Shown here piece after piece: positions 1 through 7,139 of a stretch of 36,313 nt of DNA. Location: assembly GCA_910586755.1 (NCBI GenBank), contig CAJUJM010000106.1, positions 1 to 36,313 of the forward strand, given 5' to 3'. Position numbers and translations under genes: made by a program. The stretch comes from an uncultured Lachnospiraceae bacterium (GTDB lineage Bacteria > Bacillota > Clostridia > Lachnospirales > Lachnospiraceae). The notes below the pieces were generated by a model. The model was not told the origin of the DNA. It did not search any database and saw only the letters and a list, made by a program, of their open reading frames with translations. Each line of letters opens with the position of its first letter. Position 1 is the stretch's first letter.

Positions 1-41
1 CCTCCTCTTCTCATTATACCACAGATTGCTAAATATTACTA
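1..41 (-). promoter_or_regulatory. Possible promoter and RBS of a leftward gene beyond the left edge
   Basis: On the minus strand a TATAAT (plus positions 13-18) is followed by AGGAGG ending at base 1, the usual order of a -10 box and a ribosome binding site. The -35 at the 17-bp distance (36-41) reads TAGTAA, a poor match. No coding sequence of that gene is inside the window, so this is only suggestive. Confidence 0.3.
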
Positions 42-176
42 TAGAATAAAACAAAAATTTTGACAAAAAAAGTACAGGTTTTACAAGGCCTGTAAGCATC
101 TTTTTCATTATCAAACTGTCAAACACCCGAGGCGAAAAAAATAAAAATTCTACTACCCAAACCGGCCTTTTTCGTG

Positions 177-182
177 TATAAT
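177..182 (+). promoter_or_regulatory. -10 box of the tRNA-Ser gene
   Basis: A perfect TATAAT lies 30 bases before the tRNA 5' end. No good -35 is seen at 16-18 bp upstream, so only the -10 is called. Confidence 0.45.
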
Positions 183-211
183 ACAACCGTTGGCATCTGA
201 TATGCCGCCAT

Positions 212-301
212 GGAGACGTAGCGAAGAGGCCGTAACGCGGCGCACTCGAAATGCGCTTGCCGGTTTATCCCGGCACGTGGGTTCGAATCCCACCGTCTCC
301 G
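212..301 (+). tRNA. tRNA-Ser (anticodon CGA)
   Basis: The acceptor stem GGAGACG (212-218) pairs with CGTCTCC (294-300). The anticodon arm GCGCA-CTCGAAA-TGCGC places CGA at the anticodon, reading UCG serine codons. A long variable arm, typical of class II tRNAs such as Ser, precedes the T-arm GTGGGTTCGAATCCCAC. The 3' CCA is not encoded (the sequence continues GCTGAA), so it must be added after transcription. Base 301 is the discriminator G. Confidence 0.96.
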
Positions 302-339
302 CTGAAACGCGAAAAGCTTCTTTGCAATAAGAGAGAAAA

Positions 340-376
340 GTCTTGTAAACAGTGGTTTGCAGGGCTTTTTTATTTT
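340..376 (+). terminator. Rho-independent terminator after tRNA-Ser
   Basis: GTCTTGTAAAC (340-350) pairs with GTTTGCAGGGC (355-365) over 11 bp, allowing G-U pairs, around a 4-base loop. A T-rich run follows directly (366 onward). Confidence 0.85.
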
Positions 377-416
377 AGAAAGGAGCTCCTTTTAAAAGAC
401 TAAAGAAATCAGGCGC

Positions 417-445
417 TTGTCACAACTTTTTATTTATGCTATAAT
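417..445 (+). promoter_or_regulatory. Sigma-A promoter of the chemoreceptor gene
   Basis: TTGTCA (417-422), a 17-bp spacer and TATAAT (440-445) with an upstream TG (extended -10), 48 bp before the start codon at 493. Confidence 0.8.
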
Positions 446-492
446 CCCAATATTATCTACTATGTAACCAGGAGAAAGGCAAGGTTATTATA

Positions 493-2172
493 ATGAAAAA
501 AGGTATGAACCAATCCACTTTGACAACGATTTTGAACATTGGCTCTATATGCACGCTGCTGTTTATGCTGGTGCTTTTATTTTTCTACAGCGGCGTAAGC
601 CGCCGGTTGGATAATGCCAATGAAGACCGCTTTGATCTGACCTATAATGCCAACCGGTTCATGAACGGATCCGCTTACCTGACCAATGAGGTCCGGGCCT
701 ACGCTGCCACAGGCAGCCAGGAGCATTATAACAATTATTGGAACGAAGTCAACAACCTGAAAAACCGTGATCTGGGCGTGGCCGCCATGCAGGAAATCGG
801 CATCACCTCTGGAGAACAGGCTATGATAGATAACATGTACAGTCTCTCCAACCAGCTGGTTCCCCTGGAGGAACAGGCTATGGAGCAGGTTCAGGCAGGG
901 CGGCAGGAAGAGGCCATAGAATATGTCTATGGCACGGAATATAACAGCTCTATTACCAAAATCAATGCTCTGAAAGAGCAATTCCTGGAAACTCTGAATA
1001 CCAGAACCCTTCAGGAGGTAGAGAACCTTAACCGTTCCAGCGCCATCATCCAGATTTTAATGGTACTGGCCCTGATTATGGTAGGAACGTTTCAGGTCAT
1101 CAGTATGCGGGTGATCCGCAGGAGGATCCTGCGGCCTGTCATCGCCGTCCGGGATCAGATGGGAGAAATCTCCCAGGGCAACCTTTCGGCAGAGTTTCAG
1201 TGGGAAGCTGACACTTCGGAAATCGGCACGCTGGTGGCTTCCATCCATGAGACCAAGAACGAACTGAAAAAGTACATCCACGACATTGACCAGAAGCTGG
1301 CGCAAATGGCCCAGGGCAATATGAATCTGGCCATCAGCGACGGCTATCGGGGAGAATTCCTGCCCATCCAGAACGCCTTGCGTCAGATATTGGATTCCTT
1401 AAACAATGCCCTTTCCCACATCGGTCAAACCGCGCGGAAGGTTTCTGATGAGTCACAGAGGATGGCTTCCGGCGCACAGATTCTTTCTGATGGCGCTGTC
1501 CAGCAGGCATCTGCTGTGGAAGAGCTTTCCGCCGGGATTCAGGACATTTCAGGACAGGTGAATCGTACTTCCAAAGACGCGGATATGGCGCGGAAGTCCG
1601 CTCTGGACGCTGAGGCTCAGCTGAAGGTATGCAGCGAAAAAATGGAGTCCTTGTCAACCGCTATTGCCGACATTGCGGAATCCTCCAGCCAGATTAACGG
1701 CATTATCAAAACCATTGAGGATATCTCCTTCCAGACCAATATTCTGGCAGTGAATGCCTCCGTTGAGGCGGCCCGGGCCGGAAACGCCGGGAAAGGATTT
1801 GCCGTGGTGGCAAATGAGGTCCAGCAGCTTGCAGCAAAGAGCGCGGAGTCTGCTAAGAACATTACCAATCTGATTAAAGAGTCAGGGAAGTTTGTTCAGT
1901 ACGGGACCACCTTGTCCGAGGAAACCGCAGAGGCGCTTTTAAGGGTAGTTTCCAGCGCCAGGCAGTCGGCAGAGTTGGTAGATCAAATTGCAGAATCCGC
2001 GCAGCAGCAAGCCGAAAGCCTGCGTCAGTTGACAGAGGGGATGGAGAATATCTCCGCTGTGGTACAGACCAACGCCGCTACCGCAGAAGAATCGGCCTCT
2101 TCCGCTCAGGAACTTAATCAACATGCAGAGAAGCTCCAGGCCGCTATCCGGCATTTCCAGCTTCGGCGATGA
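493..2172 (+). CDS. Methyl-accepting chemotaxis protein
   Basis: A transmembrane chemoreceptor of 559 residues that would signal to the CheA/CheW array. TM1 is about residues 12-34 and TM2 about 183-203, enclosing an extracellular helical sensor of about 150 residues with no family I can name. After TM2 comes a HAMP domain (about 204-256) followed by a second HAMP-like stretch (about 260-310), then the long signalling coiled coil. The hairpin tip is the conserved FQTNILAVNASVEAARAG region, followed by GKGFAVVANEV. The C-terminus ends at HFQLRR with no CheR-docking pentapeptide. AAGG sits 8 bases before the ATG, and a good promoter lies upstream, so it is probably a single-gene unit. The ligand cannot be inferred. 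Nothing suggests damage. Confidence 0.95.
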   Translation: MKKGMNQSTLTTILNIGSICTLLFMLVLLFFYSGVSRRLDNANEDRFDLTYNANRFMNGSAYLTNEVRAYAATGSQEHYNNYWNEVNNLKNRDLGVAAMQEIGITSGEQAMIDNMYSLSNQLVPLEEQAMEQVQAGRQEEAIEYVYGTEYNSSITKINALKEQFLETLNTRTLQEVENLNRSSAIIQILMVLALIMVGTFQVISMRVIRRRILRPVIAVRDQMGEISQGNLSAEFQWEADTSEIGTLVASIHETKNELKKYIHDIDQKLAQMAQGNMNLAISDGYRGEFLPIQNALRQILDSLNNALSHIGQTARKVSDESQRMASGAQILSDGAVQQASAVEELSAGIQDISGQVNRTSKDADMARKSALDAEAQLKVCSEKMESLSTAIADIAESSSQINGIIKTIEDISFQTNILAVNASVEAARAGNAGKGFAVVANEVQQLAAKSAESAKNITNLIKESGKFVQYGTTLSEETAEALLRVVSSARQSAELVDQIAESAQQQAESLRQLTEGMENISAVVQTNAATAEESASSAQELNQHAEKLQAAIRHFQLRR

Positions 2173-2317
2173 TTCCGGCCTTATGATAAAGAGGGAATAA
2201 AGAAAGCAGAGGCATTTATGCTTACAAGAGAGCATCAAGACTTTAAAGCCGTGCCACAGAGAATACTGATAATTCCAACAAAATAGTAGATGGATTCCAA
2301 AGAAACCATTATCATAT

Positions 2318-2420
2318 GCAAAAGCCCTCCTTTCGTAGATTCCCCGAAAGGTGTCTATGTAAACAGCGGCTTGTACTCCACTGGCAGAGGGCGACCGTCC
2401 TACTGTATTTAGCAGCGCCT
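2318..2420 (-). ncRNA. Candidate small structured RNA
   Basis: A gene-free stretch with its own minus-strand promoter (2427-2455), expected to start near 2420. The transcript can form several hairpins: CTG(CTAAATA)CAG near its 5' end; CAGTGG-AGTACAAG-CCGCTG; CCTTTCG (2345-2351 on plus) with CGAAAGG (2329-2335); and a closing helix pairing bases 2387-2392 with 2324-2329 (GCCCTC with GAGGGC). TTTT follows at the 3' end. I see no start codon and RBS for a peptide. I do not recognise the family. It could instead be a 5' leader or a complex terminator, but the gene before it on the minus strand has already ended. Confidence 0.5.
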
Positions 2421-2426
2421 GAAACT

Positions 2427-2455
2427 ATTATAAAGGGAGAAATGTTATCTGTAAA
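2427..2455 (-). promoter_or_regulatory. Promoter of the candidate small RNA
   Basis: On the minus strand: TTTACA (plus 2450-2455), a 17-bp spacer and TATAAT (plus 2427-2432). It lies after the stop codon of the ImmA-like gene and points away from it. Confidence 0.65.
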
Positions 2456-2472
2456 CGGATAAGGATTCTCAT

Positions 2473-2946
2473 CTATTCCTCCGTCCTCCCCAACCTCTCC
2501 ATCACCGCCAATGACGGCTCAAAGAAGATGGTAAAATTCTTCCAGTTGACGGAAGAGCCGTACTTCTCCCGGTAGCAGTCCAGGGCTTCCAGAAGGAATT
2601 CCTCGGAGACATCCAGAAACTCGGCCAGGTCATTTAAGTTCTGGCAGTGGTGCTGGTGACCGCGGACGATGCCTGAAAGTCCCACCCGGTTGTTGTAAGC
2701 CCACAGCCGGGCCTGGCGCTCCTGCCTGCGGGCGGCGGAGGTGCTTTGATCCAGAATTTCTCCCACAGAAGTAAAATAATGTCCCAATTCTTCCGCCAAT
2801 ACATCGGCCTTCCGCGCCAGAGTAGGAATATCCTGGCGGATGGCAATGCGGGTTCCCTTAATGCGTCCGTCATGTAAAGACAGAGGTTTTTCTTTTACAG
2901 TCAAACCGGCTTCATCTGCCGCAATTAGCAATTCTTCGTAATTCAA
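2473..2946 (-). CDS. ImmA/IrrE-like phage regulatory peptidase, His-less HExxH variant
   Basis: A 157-residue protein placed 16 bp after the Xre repressor gene, the usual repressor/anti-repressor protease pair of Gram-positive prophages and ICEs, where ImmA-type metalloproteases cleave the partner repressor. The helix that normally carries HExxH reads LAEELGHYF, so the first zinc-ligand His is Glu while the second His remains. Family members with EELGH do exist in prophages, so this may be a natural subgroup, perhaps with altered or lost catalysis. The start is a TTG at 2944-2946, chosen because GAGGTGA lies 6 bases upstream and the in-frame downstream sequence MNYEELL begins the conserved region. 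A promoter shared with the repressor is likely. Confidence 0.75.
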   Translation of the reverse strand: MNYEELLIAADEAGLTVKEKPLSLHDGRIKGTRIAIRQDIPTLARKADVLAEELGHYFTSVGEILDQSTSAARRQERQARLWAYNNRVGLSGIVRGHQHHCQNLNDLAEFLDVSEEFLLEALDCYREKYGSSVNWKNFTIFFEPSLAVMERLGRTEE

Positions 2947-2962
2947 ACAACATCACCTCATT

Positions 2963-3589
2963 TTAAAAATCAGGAGAATCCATAATATCCTCATCCTGCT
3001 GTAAAAGCTCTTTAGTAAAGGCGCTGTCAGGAATGTCCGTGCGGACATGGGCAGCATTCACTTCCAGATAAGACGGGGCAGGAGTCGGAAAGGCTGTGAG
3101 TTTGGACAATTCCTTTTTCACTGTTTTTCTCTTATGCTCTTCATCTGTCAGGTCGTTTAACCGGAAGCGAACAAAAGAGTCGATCTCCTTTGTAAGAGAA
3201 TGATATTCCTGGAAAGAGATCTGATAATCGGTCTGATCTGGGGTCAGCAGTGTATAAAACGAGGTTTCTCCCGTTTCTTCCACGGAATCTGCAAGGCCGG
3301 GATTGCCGCAGCAACCCAGCCGGAACCCCTGCCGTTTAAAAAGGTCCTGAAACAGAAGGTATTCCCTGTCTGTCTCCCCGTGGGGATCTGTCCAGCCCAT
3401 TAACTCCTGGGAAGTAGCTCCCAGCGCCCGGGCAAACAACTCAATTTTGGATTGCTGTAAATCCACCTGCCCTTTCTCTATCTTTGCAATAGAAGAACGG
3501 TCTGTATAACCGGTAAGCTTTGCCAGAGAATCCTGGGACAACCCCTTTTCCTCCCGCATACGTTTAATATTCTTGTACAATTCCAGCAT
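2963..3589 (-). CDS. Xre-family helix-turn-helix repressor
   Basis: A 208-residue protein whose N-terminal 65 residues form a Cro/CI-type HTH: MREEKGLSQDSLAKLTG, then DRSSIAKIEKGQ, which is the recognition helix region. The C-terminal part is about 140 residues without a recognised fold and has no S24 peptidase (LexA-like) Ser/Lys motif. This fits a repressor inactivated by the adjacent ImmA-like protein rather than by self-cleavage. The ATG at 3589 has AAAGGTGA upstream. It is transcribed away from the tail operon, and the intervening DNA holds repeated half-sites, so it most likely represses both its own promoter and the rightward one. That last point is inference. Confidence 0.88.
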   Translation of the reverse strand: MLELYKNIKRMREEKGLSQDSLAKLTGYTDRSSIAKIEKGQVDLQQSKIELFARALGATSQELMGWTDPHGETDREYLLFQDLFKRQGFRLGCCGNPGLADSVEETGETSFYTLLTPDQTDYQISFQEYHSLTKEIDSFVRFRLNDLTDEEHKRKTVKKELSKLTAFPTPAPSYLEVNAAHVRTDIPDSAFTKELLQQDEDIMDSPDF

Positions 3590-3640
3590 ATCAGCATCAC
3601 CTTTCCCGGAAAGATTTATTGGCTTATAGATTCATAAAAG

Positions 3641-3669
3641 ATCATAACATAAATGTGAAAATAAATCAA
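3641..3669 (-). promoter_or_regulatory. Promoter for the repressor-immA pair
   Basis: Minus strand: TTGATT (plus 3664-3669), 17 bp, TATGAT (plus 3641-3646), 52 bp before the repressor start. One repressor half-site (3652-3660) lies inside the spacer, allowing autoregulation. Confidence 0.65.
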
Positions 3670-3761
3670 CAATATATGGAGAATAAGTTGACAGAAATTC
3701 ACTTTCGTGATAAAGTGAATTAAAATCACAATAAGCCGGAAGATAAGATGATAATGTGATT
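3652..3761. promoter_or_regulatory. Operator array of the tail-locus switch
   Basis: Five copies of a 9-bp half-site close to AAAGTGAAT: direct at 3652-3660, 3712-3720 and 3753-3761, inverted at 3697-3705 and 3724-3732. The central pair forms a perfect 10-bp-arm palindrome (3696-3705 with 3712-3721, 6-bp gap) covering the spacer and -10 of the rightward promoter. The outer pair 3723-3730/3755-3762 is AAATCACA with TGTGATTT. The arrangement is that of a phage CI/Cro-type switch; binding by the adjacent Xre protein is inferred. Confidence 0.7.
3688..3716 (+). promoter_or_regulatory. Rightward promoter of the tail regulator gene
   Basis: A perfect TTGACA (3688-3693), 17 bp and TAAAGT (3711-3716). 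The operator palindrome overlaps the spacer and the -10, so repressor binding would block it. Confidence 0.7.
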
Positions 3762-3812
3762 TAAATTCATCTAATTGCAAAAGGAAGCAGGAGAAAAGGG
3801 AGGAGAAACAAA

Positions 3813-4234
3813 ATGGAAGATATTAAAATCACGAGAAAACTATTAGACAACTACAAGAAATTAAAAAAGAGATTCCGGTTCTGGAAATGGAGCTGGATCT
3901 GATGAAACAGGGGGATGCCGGATTTGGATTTAGCACCATATTGGATTACCGCAGCGGGGAAGGACGCCCACAGAATGTAGTAGGCTTTGACTGGCCGCTC
4001 TATGAATGTAGGATGAAAGTTCTGGAAGAGAAGAAGGCCCAGGCAGAGGCCGTAGAGAGATGGATCCAGGAGATTGAGGACGGACAGACCCGGTGTGTGT
4101 TCTCTATGTTTTATATTAATGGAATGTCCTGGCTGAAGATTTCCGACAAAGTGAAAGCCACCGGAGATCACCGGGAGGATTATCCCCGAATCTGTATCCG
4201 GGACGCTTATCTGAAAAAGATTGGGGTAAAATAA
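3813..4234 (+). CDS. Sigma-like phage late regulator, split by a -1 frameshift
   Basis: By content a small prophage transcription regulator of the ArpU/Xpf-like sigma-region-4 type: a KKAQAEAVERWI helix, then a compact HTH-like segment GQTRCVF, GMSWLKISDKV and IRDAYLKK. The natural start is the ATG at 3813 after GGGAGGAG, giving MEDIKITRKLLDNYKKLKK, but that frame stops after 29 residues (TGA 3900-3902). The rest lies in the -1 frame up to 4234. The frames meet at A AAA AAG (3863-3869); slipping back one base there yields LKKEIPVLEMELD, the expected family sequence, for a 140-residue product. Alternatives are a lost A in the run (pseudogene) or coupled reinitiation at the overlapping TGATG (3900-3904). 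Its position before the tail operon suggests it activates that operon. Confidence 0.7.
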
Positions 4235-4239
4235 AAGTT

Positions 4240-4271
4240 TTTCGTTCATTTCGGCCATTTCGCTTTACAAT
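4240..4271 (+). promoter_or_regulatory. Possible late promoter with three 9-bp iterons
   Basis: TTTCG occurs at 4240, 4249 and 4258, an exact 9-bp period, followed at once by a -10-like TACAAT (4266-4271). No -35 of TTGACA type is present. This fits a promoter needing an activator, plausibly the sigma-like regulator just upstream. The leader that follows also holds a 12-bp perfect palindrome, TTTGGCGCCAAA (4325-4336). Confidence 0.45.
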
Positions 4272-4387
4272 AAAAATCGAAGCAAAGGGATGAAGGACAG
4301 AACATCCCGCCGTATATCCTGTCTTTTGGCGCCAAAGGCAGAAAAGAACGGAAGCTTACAAACAATCAAAAAGAAAGGAAGTTTGCG

Positions 4388-4822
4388 ATGTACAACCAGC
4401 TTATGGACGCAGTGGTAAGCCGCCTGGAAGAATTGTTCCCCGGCTATACGGTCTATACAGGGAACCCGCCTCAGGAACCGGAACGGCCCTGCCTTATCCT
4501 GGAACTGAAGGAAGCATCCGAAAAGACCATGACAGGCAGACGGGCCATCCGAAAGATTGGATTTTCTGTTCGATACCTGTCAGGGGAAACCGGACAGATC
4601 CATAAAGAACAGAATCAGGCGGCAGAAGCGCTAATGGATGGTTTGGAGTGGATTCAGATGCCGGACGGCCTTCCCATACGGGGGACGGACCGAAAGCATC
4701 AGCTTACAGGCGGCATACTGGATTTTTCCGTAAACTACAGCTTGTCTGTCCACAAAGAAAAAGAACAGGAAGAACCTATGGAAAATTTAGAAATAACGAA
4801 AGGATTGGTGAAAACATGTTAG
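4388..4822 (+). CDS. Phage tail terminator-like protein
   Basis: A 144-residue protein beginning MYNQLMDAVVSRLEELFPG, followed by YTGNPPQEPERPCLILEL, the pattern of the small tail-terminator family (DUF6838-like) that precedes the sheath gene in Firmicutes contractile-tail loci. These proteins cap the tail at the head-proximal end or end tube polymerisation. AAGGAAG lies 7 bases before the ATG. The gene overlaps the sheath gene by 7 bases. In a particle without a head such a cap would close the tube end. The assignment rests on pattern and gene order; the sequence is intact. Confidence 0.75.
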   Translation: MYNQLMDAVVSRLEELFPGYTVYTGNPPQEPERPCLILELKEASEKTMTGRRAIRKIGFSVRYLSGETGQIHKEQNQAAEALMDGLEWIQMPDGLPIRGTDRKHQLTGGILDFSVNYSLSVHKEKEQEEPMENLEITKGLVKTC

Positions 4823-6153
4823 GAGGAGGAACATTTACAAAGCAGGATAAGGTGCTGCCCGGTTCCTATATTAATTTTGTATCTTTGGCAAAGGCGGCTT
4901 CCATGCTGTCAGAGAGAGGCTATGCAGCTCTCCCCATGGTACTGGACTGGGGGATTTCCCGGGAGGTATTTGCCGTAGGCGGGGAATACTTAGAAGAGGA
5001 CTGCAAAAAGATTTTCGGCTATGAGTATAAAGACAGCAAGATGAAGGGAATCCGGGATATTTTCCGGAATGTAAAAACTCTTTACGTCTACCGTCTGAAC
5101 CAGGGAGAGGCGGCAGAGAACCTTATGGGCAAGGCCCGCTACGGTGGAATCCGGGGCAATGACATTACCCTGACCGTAGTGAAAAACGGGGAATTGTTTG
5201 TAGTTACCACCTATTTGGCCGGAAAGGAAATGGACAGCCAGACTGTGGCAGGGGCAGGAGATCTTCTGGATAACGATTACGTTATCTTTAAAAAGGACGG
5301 GGAATTGCAGGAAACAGCAGGACTTCCCCTTACAGGAGGAACCAATGGCGACGCGCCGGGAGTGGAAGAGTATCAGAGCTTTCTGGATGCATCTGAGAGC
5401 TTGTCCTTTAACGCCTTAGGCTGCCTGTCTGATGACCAGGAGATCAAAGAACTGTTTATCCAGCATACCAGAAGGATGAGGGACGAGATGGGAGCCAAAT
5501 TCCAGACCGTTTTATATCAGGCATCCCAGGCTGATTATGAGGGAATTGTGTCGGTGGAAAACTCCCTGGCAAAGGTGAAGCAGTTAGAAAAGACGGCAGG
5601 CGAACCGGAAGATCCGGCATCAGAAGCCTGGTCTATGGTGTACTGGGTTACCGGAGCCATTGCCGGGTGCAGTGTAAACGCATCCAATACCAATAAGACC
5701 TATGACGGGGAATTTAACGTAAATACCGCTTATACCCAGCGCCAGTTAAAGGAAGCCCTTCTTTCCGGCAAATTTATGTTCCACAAGGTTGGAGATGAGG
5801 TCCGGGTTTTGGAGGACATTAATACCCTGGTAACCTATACGGAGGAGAAAAATCAGGACTTTGCAAGCAACCAGACTGTCCGGGTTCTGGATCAGATCGG
5901 AAATGACGTGGCAGTGCTCTTTAACAACAAATATCTGGGCAAGATCCCCAATGATGAGGCCGGAAGAATCAGCTTCTGGAATGATCTGGTAACGTATTTT
6001 AACGATTTAAGCCGTCTGAGAGCCATTGAAGGCTTTGAGGCAAAGGACGTAGTGGTAACCAGGGGAGAGGGCAAGAAGAGCGTTGTGGTAAATTGTCCCG
6101 TCACCCCGGTAAACGCTATGGCCCAGTTGTATATGACGGTGATTGTGCAGTAG
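4816..6153 (+). CDS. xkdK: Phage tail sheath protein (XkdK family)
   Basis: A 445-residue contractile sheath subunit. The start at 4816 (MLGGGTFTKQDKVLPGSY) is preferred over reading further upstream, because upstream codons overlap the tail-terminator gene in another frame and family members start with this GGTF...K.LPG.Y motif. The middle contains TGAIAGCSVNASNTNKTYDG and the C-terminal part NDLVTYFNDLSRLRAIEGFE, both characteristic of XkdK-like sheaths. The C-terminus ends in PVTPVNAMAQLYMTVIVQ. It polymerises around the tube and contracts to drive it. It is full length with normal codon use. Its presence makes the tail Myoviridae-like rather than flexible and non-contractile. Confidence 0.95.
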   Translation: MLGGGTFTKQDKVLPGSYINFVSLAKAASMLSERGYAALPMVLDWGISREVFAVGGEYLEEDCKKIFGYEYKDSKMKGIRDIFRNVKTLYVYRLNQGEAAENLMGKARYGGIRGNDITLTVVKNGELFVVTTYLAGKEMDSQTVAGAGDLLDNDYVIFKKDGELQETAGLPLTGGTNGDAPGVEEYQSFLDASESLSFNALGCLSDDQEIKELFIQHTRRMRDEMGAKFQTVLYQASQADYEGIVSVENSLAKVKQLEKTAGEPEDPASEAWSMVYWVTGAIAGCSVNASNTNKTYDGEFNVNTAYTQRQLKEALLSGKFMFHKVGDEVRVLEDINTLVTYTEEKNQDFASNQTVRVLDQIGNDVAVLFNNKYLGKIPNDEAGRISFWNDLVTYFNDLSRLRAIEGFEAKDVVVTRGEGKKSVVVNCPVTPVNAMAQLYMTVIVQ

Positions 6154-6167
6154 GAGGAAGAGATATA

Positions 6168-6644
6168 ATGAGCAGAAGACAGACTATGAACGCCCGCGAC
6201 TCTATCAGCGCGGCAGAAGCAGAGTGCTATGTAACAATTGGAAATGACAGGCTTTATCTGATGCAGGTTATTAACCTGGAAGCATCGGTAGAAAAAACCA
6301 AGACTGAGGTTCCCATTATGGGAAGAACCGGAAAAGGCAACAAGGCCACCGGATGGAAAGGAACCGGATCCGCGACGATCCATTACAACACCAGCGTATT
6401 CCGCAAAATGCTGTATCAGTATAAGGAGACCGGAGAGGATATTTACTTTGATATCCAGATTACCAACGAGGATCCCACTTCCCACGTAGGCAGGCAGACC
6501 ATTATTTTAAAGGATTGCAACTTAGACGGCGGTATTATCGCCAAGATGGATGCAGACGCAGAGTATTTGGACGAAGAATTTGACTTTACCTTTGAGGATT
6601 GGGAGATGCCGGAAGAATTTGCCATGCTGGAAGGGATGCAGTAG
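6168..6644 (+). CDS. xkdM: Phage tail tube protein (XkdM/DUF2001 family)
   Basis: A 158-residue inner tube subunit. The start at 6168 (MSRRQTMNARDSISAAEAE) follows TAGGAGGAAG; reading further upstream would overlap the sheath gene. Typical features are KTEVPIMGRTGKGNKATGWK and GSATIHYNTSVFR, then FDIQITNEDP and a final acidic FEDWEMPEEF segment. The tube forms the inner channel that the sheath pushes through the target envelope. It sits 14 bp after the sheath stop in one operon, the order always seen in XkdK-XkdM pairs. Confidence 0.93.
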   Translation: MSRRQTMNARDSISAAEAECYVTIGNDRLYLMQVINLEASVEKTKTEVPIMGRTGKGNKATGWKGTGSATIHYNTSVFRKMLYQYKETGEDIYFDIQITNEDPTSHVGRQTIILKDCNLDGGIIAKMDADAEYLDEEFDFTFEDWEMPEEFAMLEGMQ

Positions 6645-6662
6645 GAAGGAGAAGAGGAATAG

Positions 6663-7091
6663 ATGGGAGATTTAAGTTGTTTTTTCAGCCAGAACGCAGT
6701 AAAAGCAGAAAACGAGAGGATTGTGGTATCCAGGCGGTTCCTCGGATCTGATAAAAAGCCCATGGCATGGGAGGTGCGCGCCATTACCTCCGAAGAGGAT
6801 GAAAGCCTGCGCCGGGAATGTACCAAACGGATTCCCGTATCCGGCAGAAAGGGCCAGTATACCCAGGAAACAGATTATAACCTGTACCTTGGAAAACTGG
6901 CGGCCAAGTGTACGGTTTTCCCCAACCTTAACGATAAGGGGCTTCAGGATTCTTACCATGTAATGGGGGCCGATATCCTGTTAAAGACCATGCTGACTGC
7001 GGGAGAATATGCAGGGTACATTGAAAAAATCCAGAAAGTAAACGGATTTGACACCACTATGGAAGACCTGGCGGAAGAAGCAAAAAACTAA
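6663..7091 (+). CDS. xkdN: XkdN-like tail assembly chaperone (short form)
   Basis: A 142-residue protein lying between the tube and tape-measure genes, the position of lambda gpG-type tail assembly chaperones, which bind and length-sort the tape measure. The middle has the XkdN pattern KPMAWEVRAITSEEDESLRREC. RBS AAGGAGAAGAGG precedes the ATG. The last codons are GCA AAA AAC TAA, so the gene ends on the slippery heptamer A AAA AAC (7082-7088). A -1 shift there leads into the next small frame without a stop, giving a gpGT-like long form of about 206 residues. Confidence 0.85.
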   Translation: MGDLSCFFSQNAVKAENERIVVSRRFLGSDKKPMAWEVRAITSEEDESLRRECTKRIPVSGRKGQYTQETDYNLYLGKLAAKCTVFPNLNDKGLQDSYHVMGADILLKTMLTAGEYAGYIEKIQKVNGFDTTMEDLAEEAKN

Positions 7092-7139
7092 TTGAGGGAG
7101 GCGATATGGAGGCAAATATAGCCTACTATTGCCTCCATA
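7082..7139 (+). promoter_or_regulatory. Probable -1 programmed frameshift signal
   Basis: A AAA AAC (7082-7088) is in phase with the chaperone frame directly before its TAA. A strong hairpin follows: TATGGAGGCAA (7105-7115) pairs with TTGCCTCCATA (7129-7139), 11 perfect bp around a 13-base loop. The spacer of 16 bases is longer than the usual 5-9. The GAGGGAGG between the two may act as an internal SD-like stimulator or as the RBS for the ATG at 7106. Confidence 0.6.

Noticed and set aside
60..110. Terminator at the small TACAGG/CCTGTA hairpin
   Set aside because: Only 6 bp with a 10-base loop and no T-tract directly after; too weak to call.
2318..2420. c-di-GMP, cobalamin or fluoride riboswitch
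   Set aside because: The conserved cores I know for these classes were not found on either strand, and no gene follows on the minus strand.
4648..4815. N-terminal extension of the sheath gene
   Set aside because: These codons overlap the tail terminator gene in another frame and do not resemble sheath N-termini; the ATG at 4816 fits the family.
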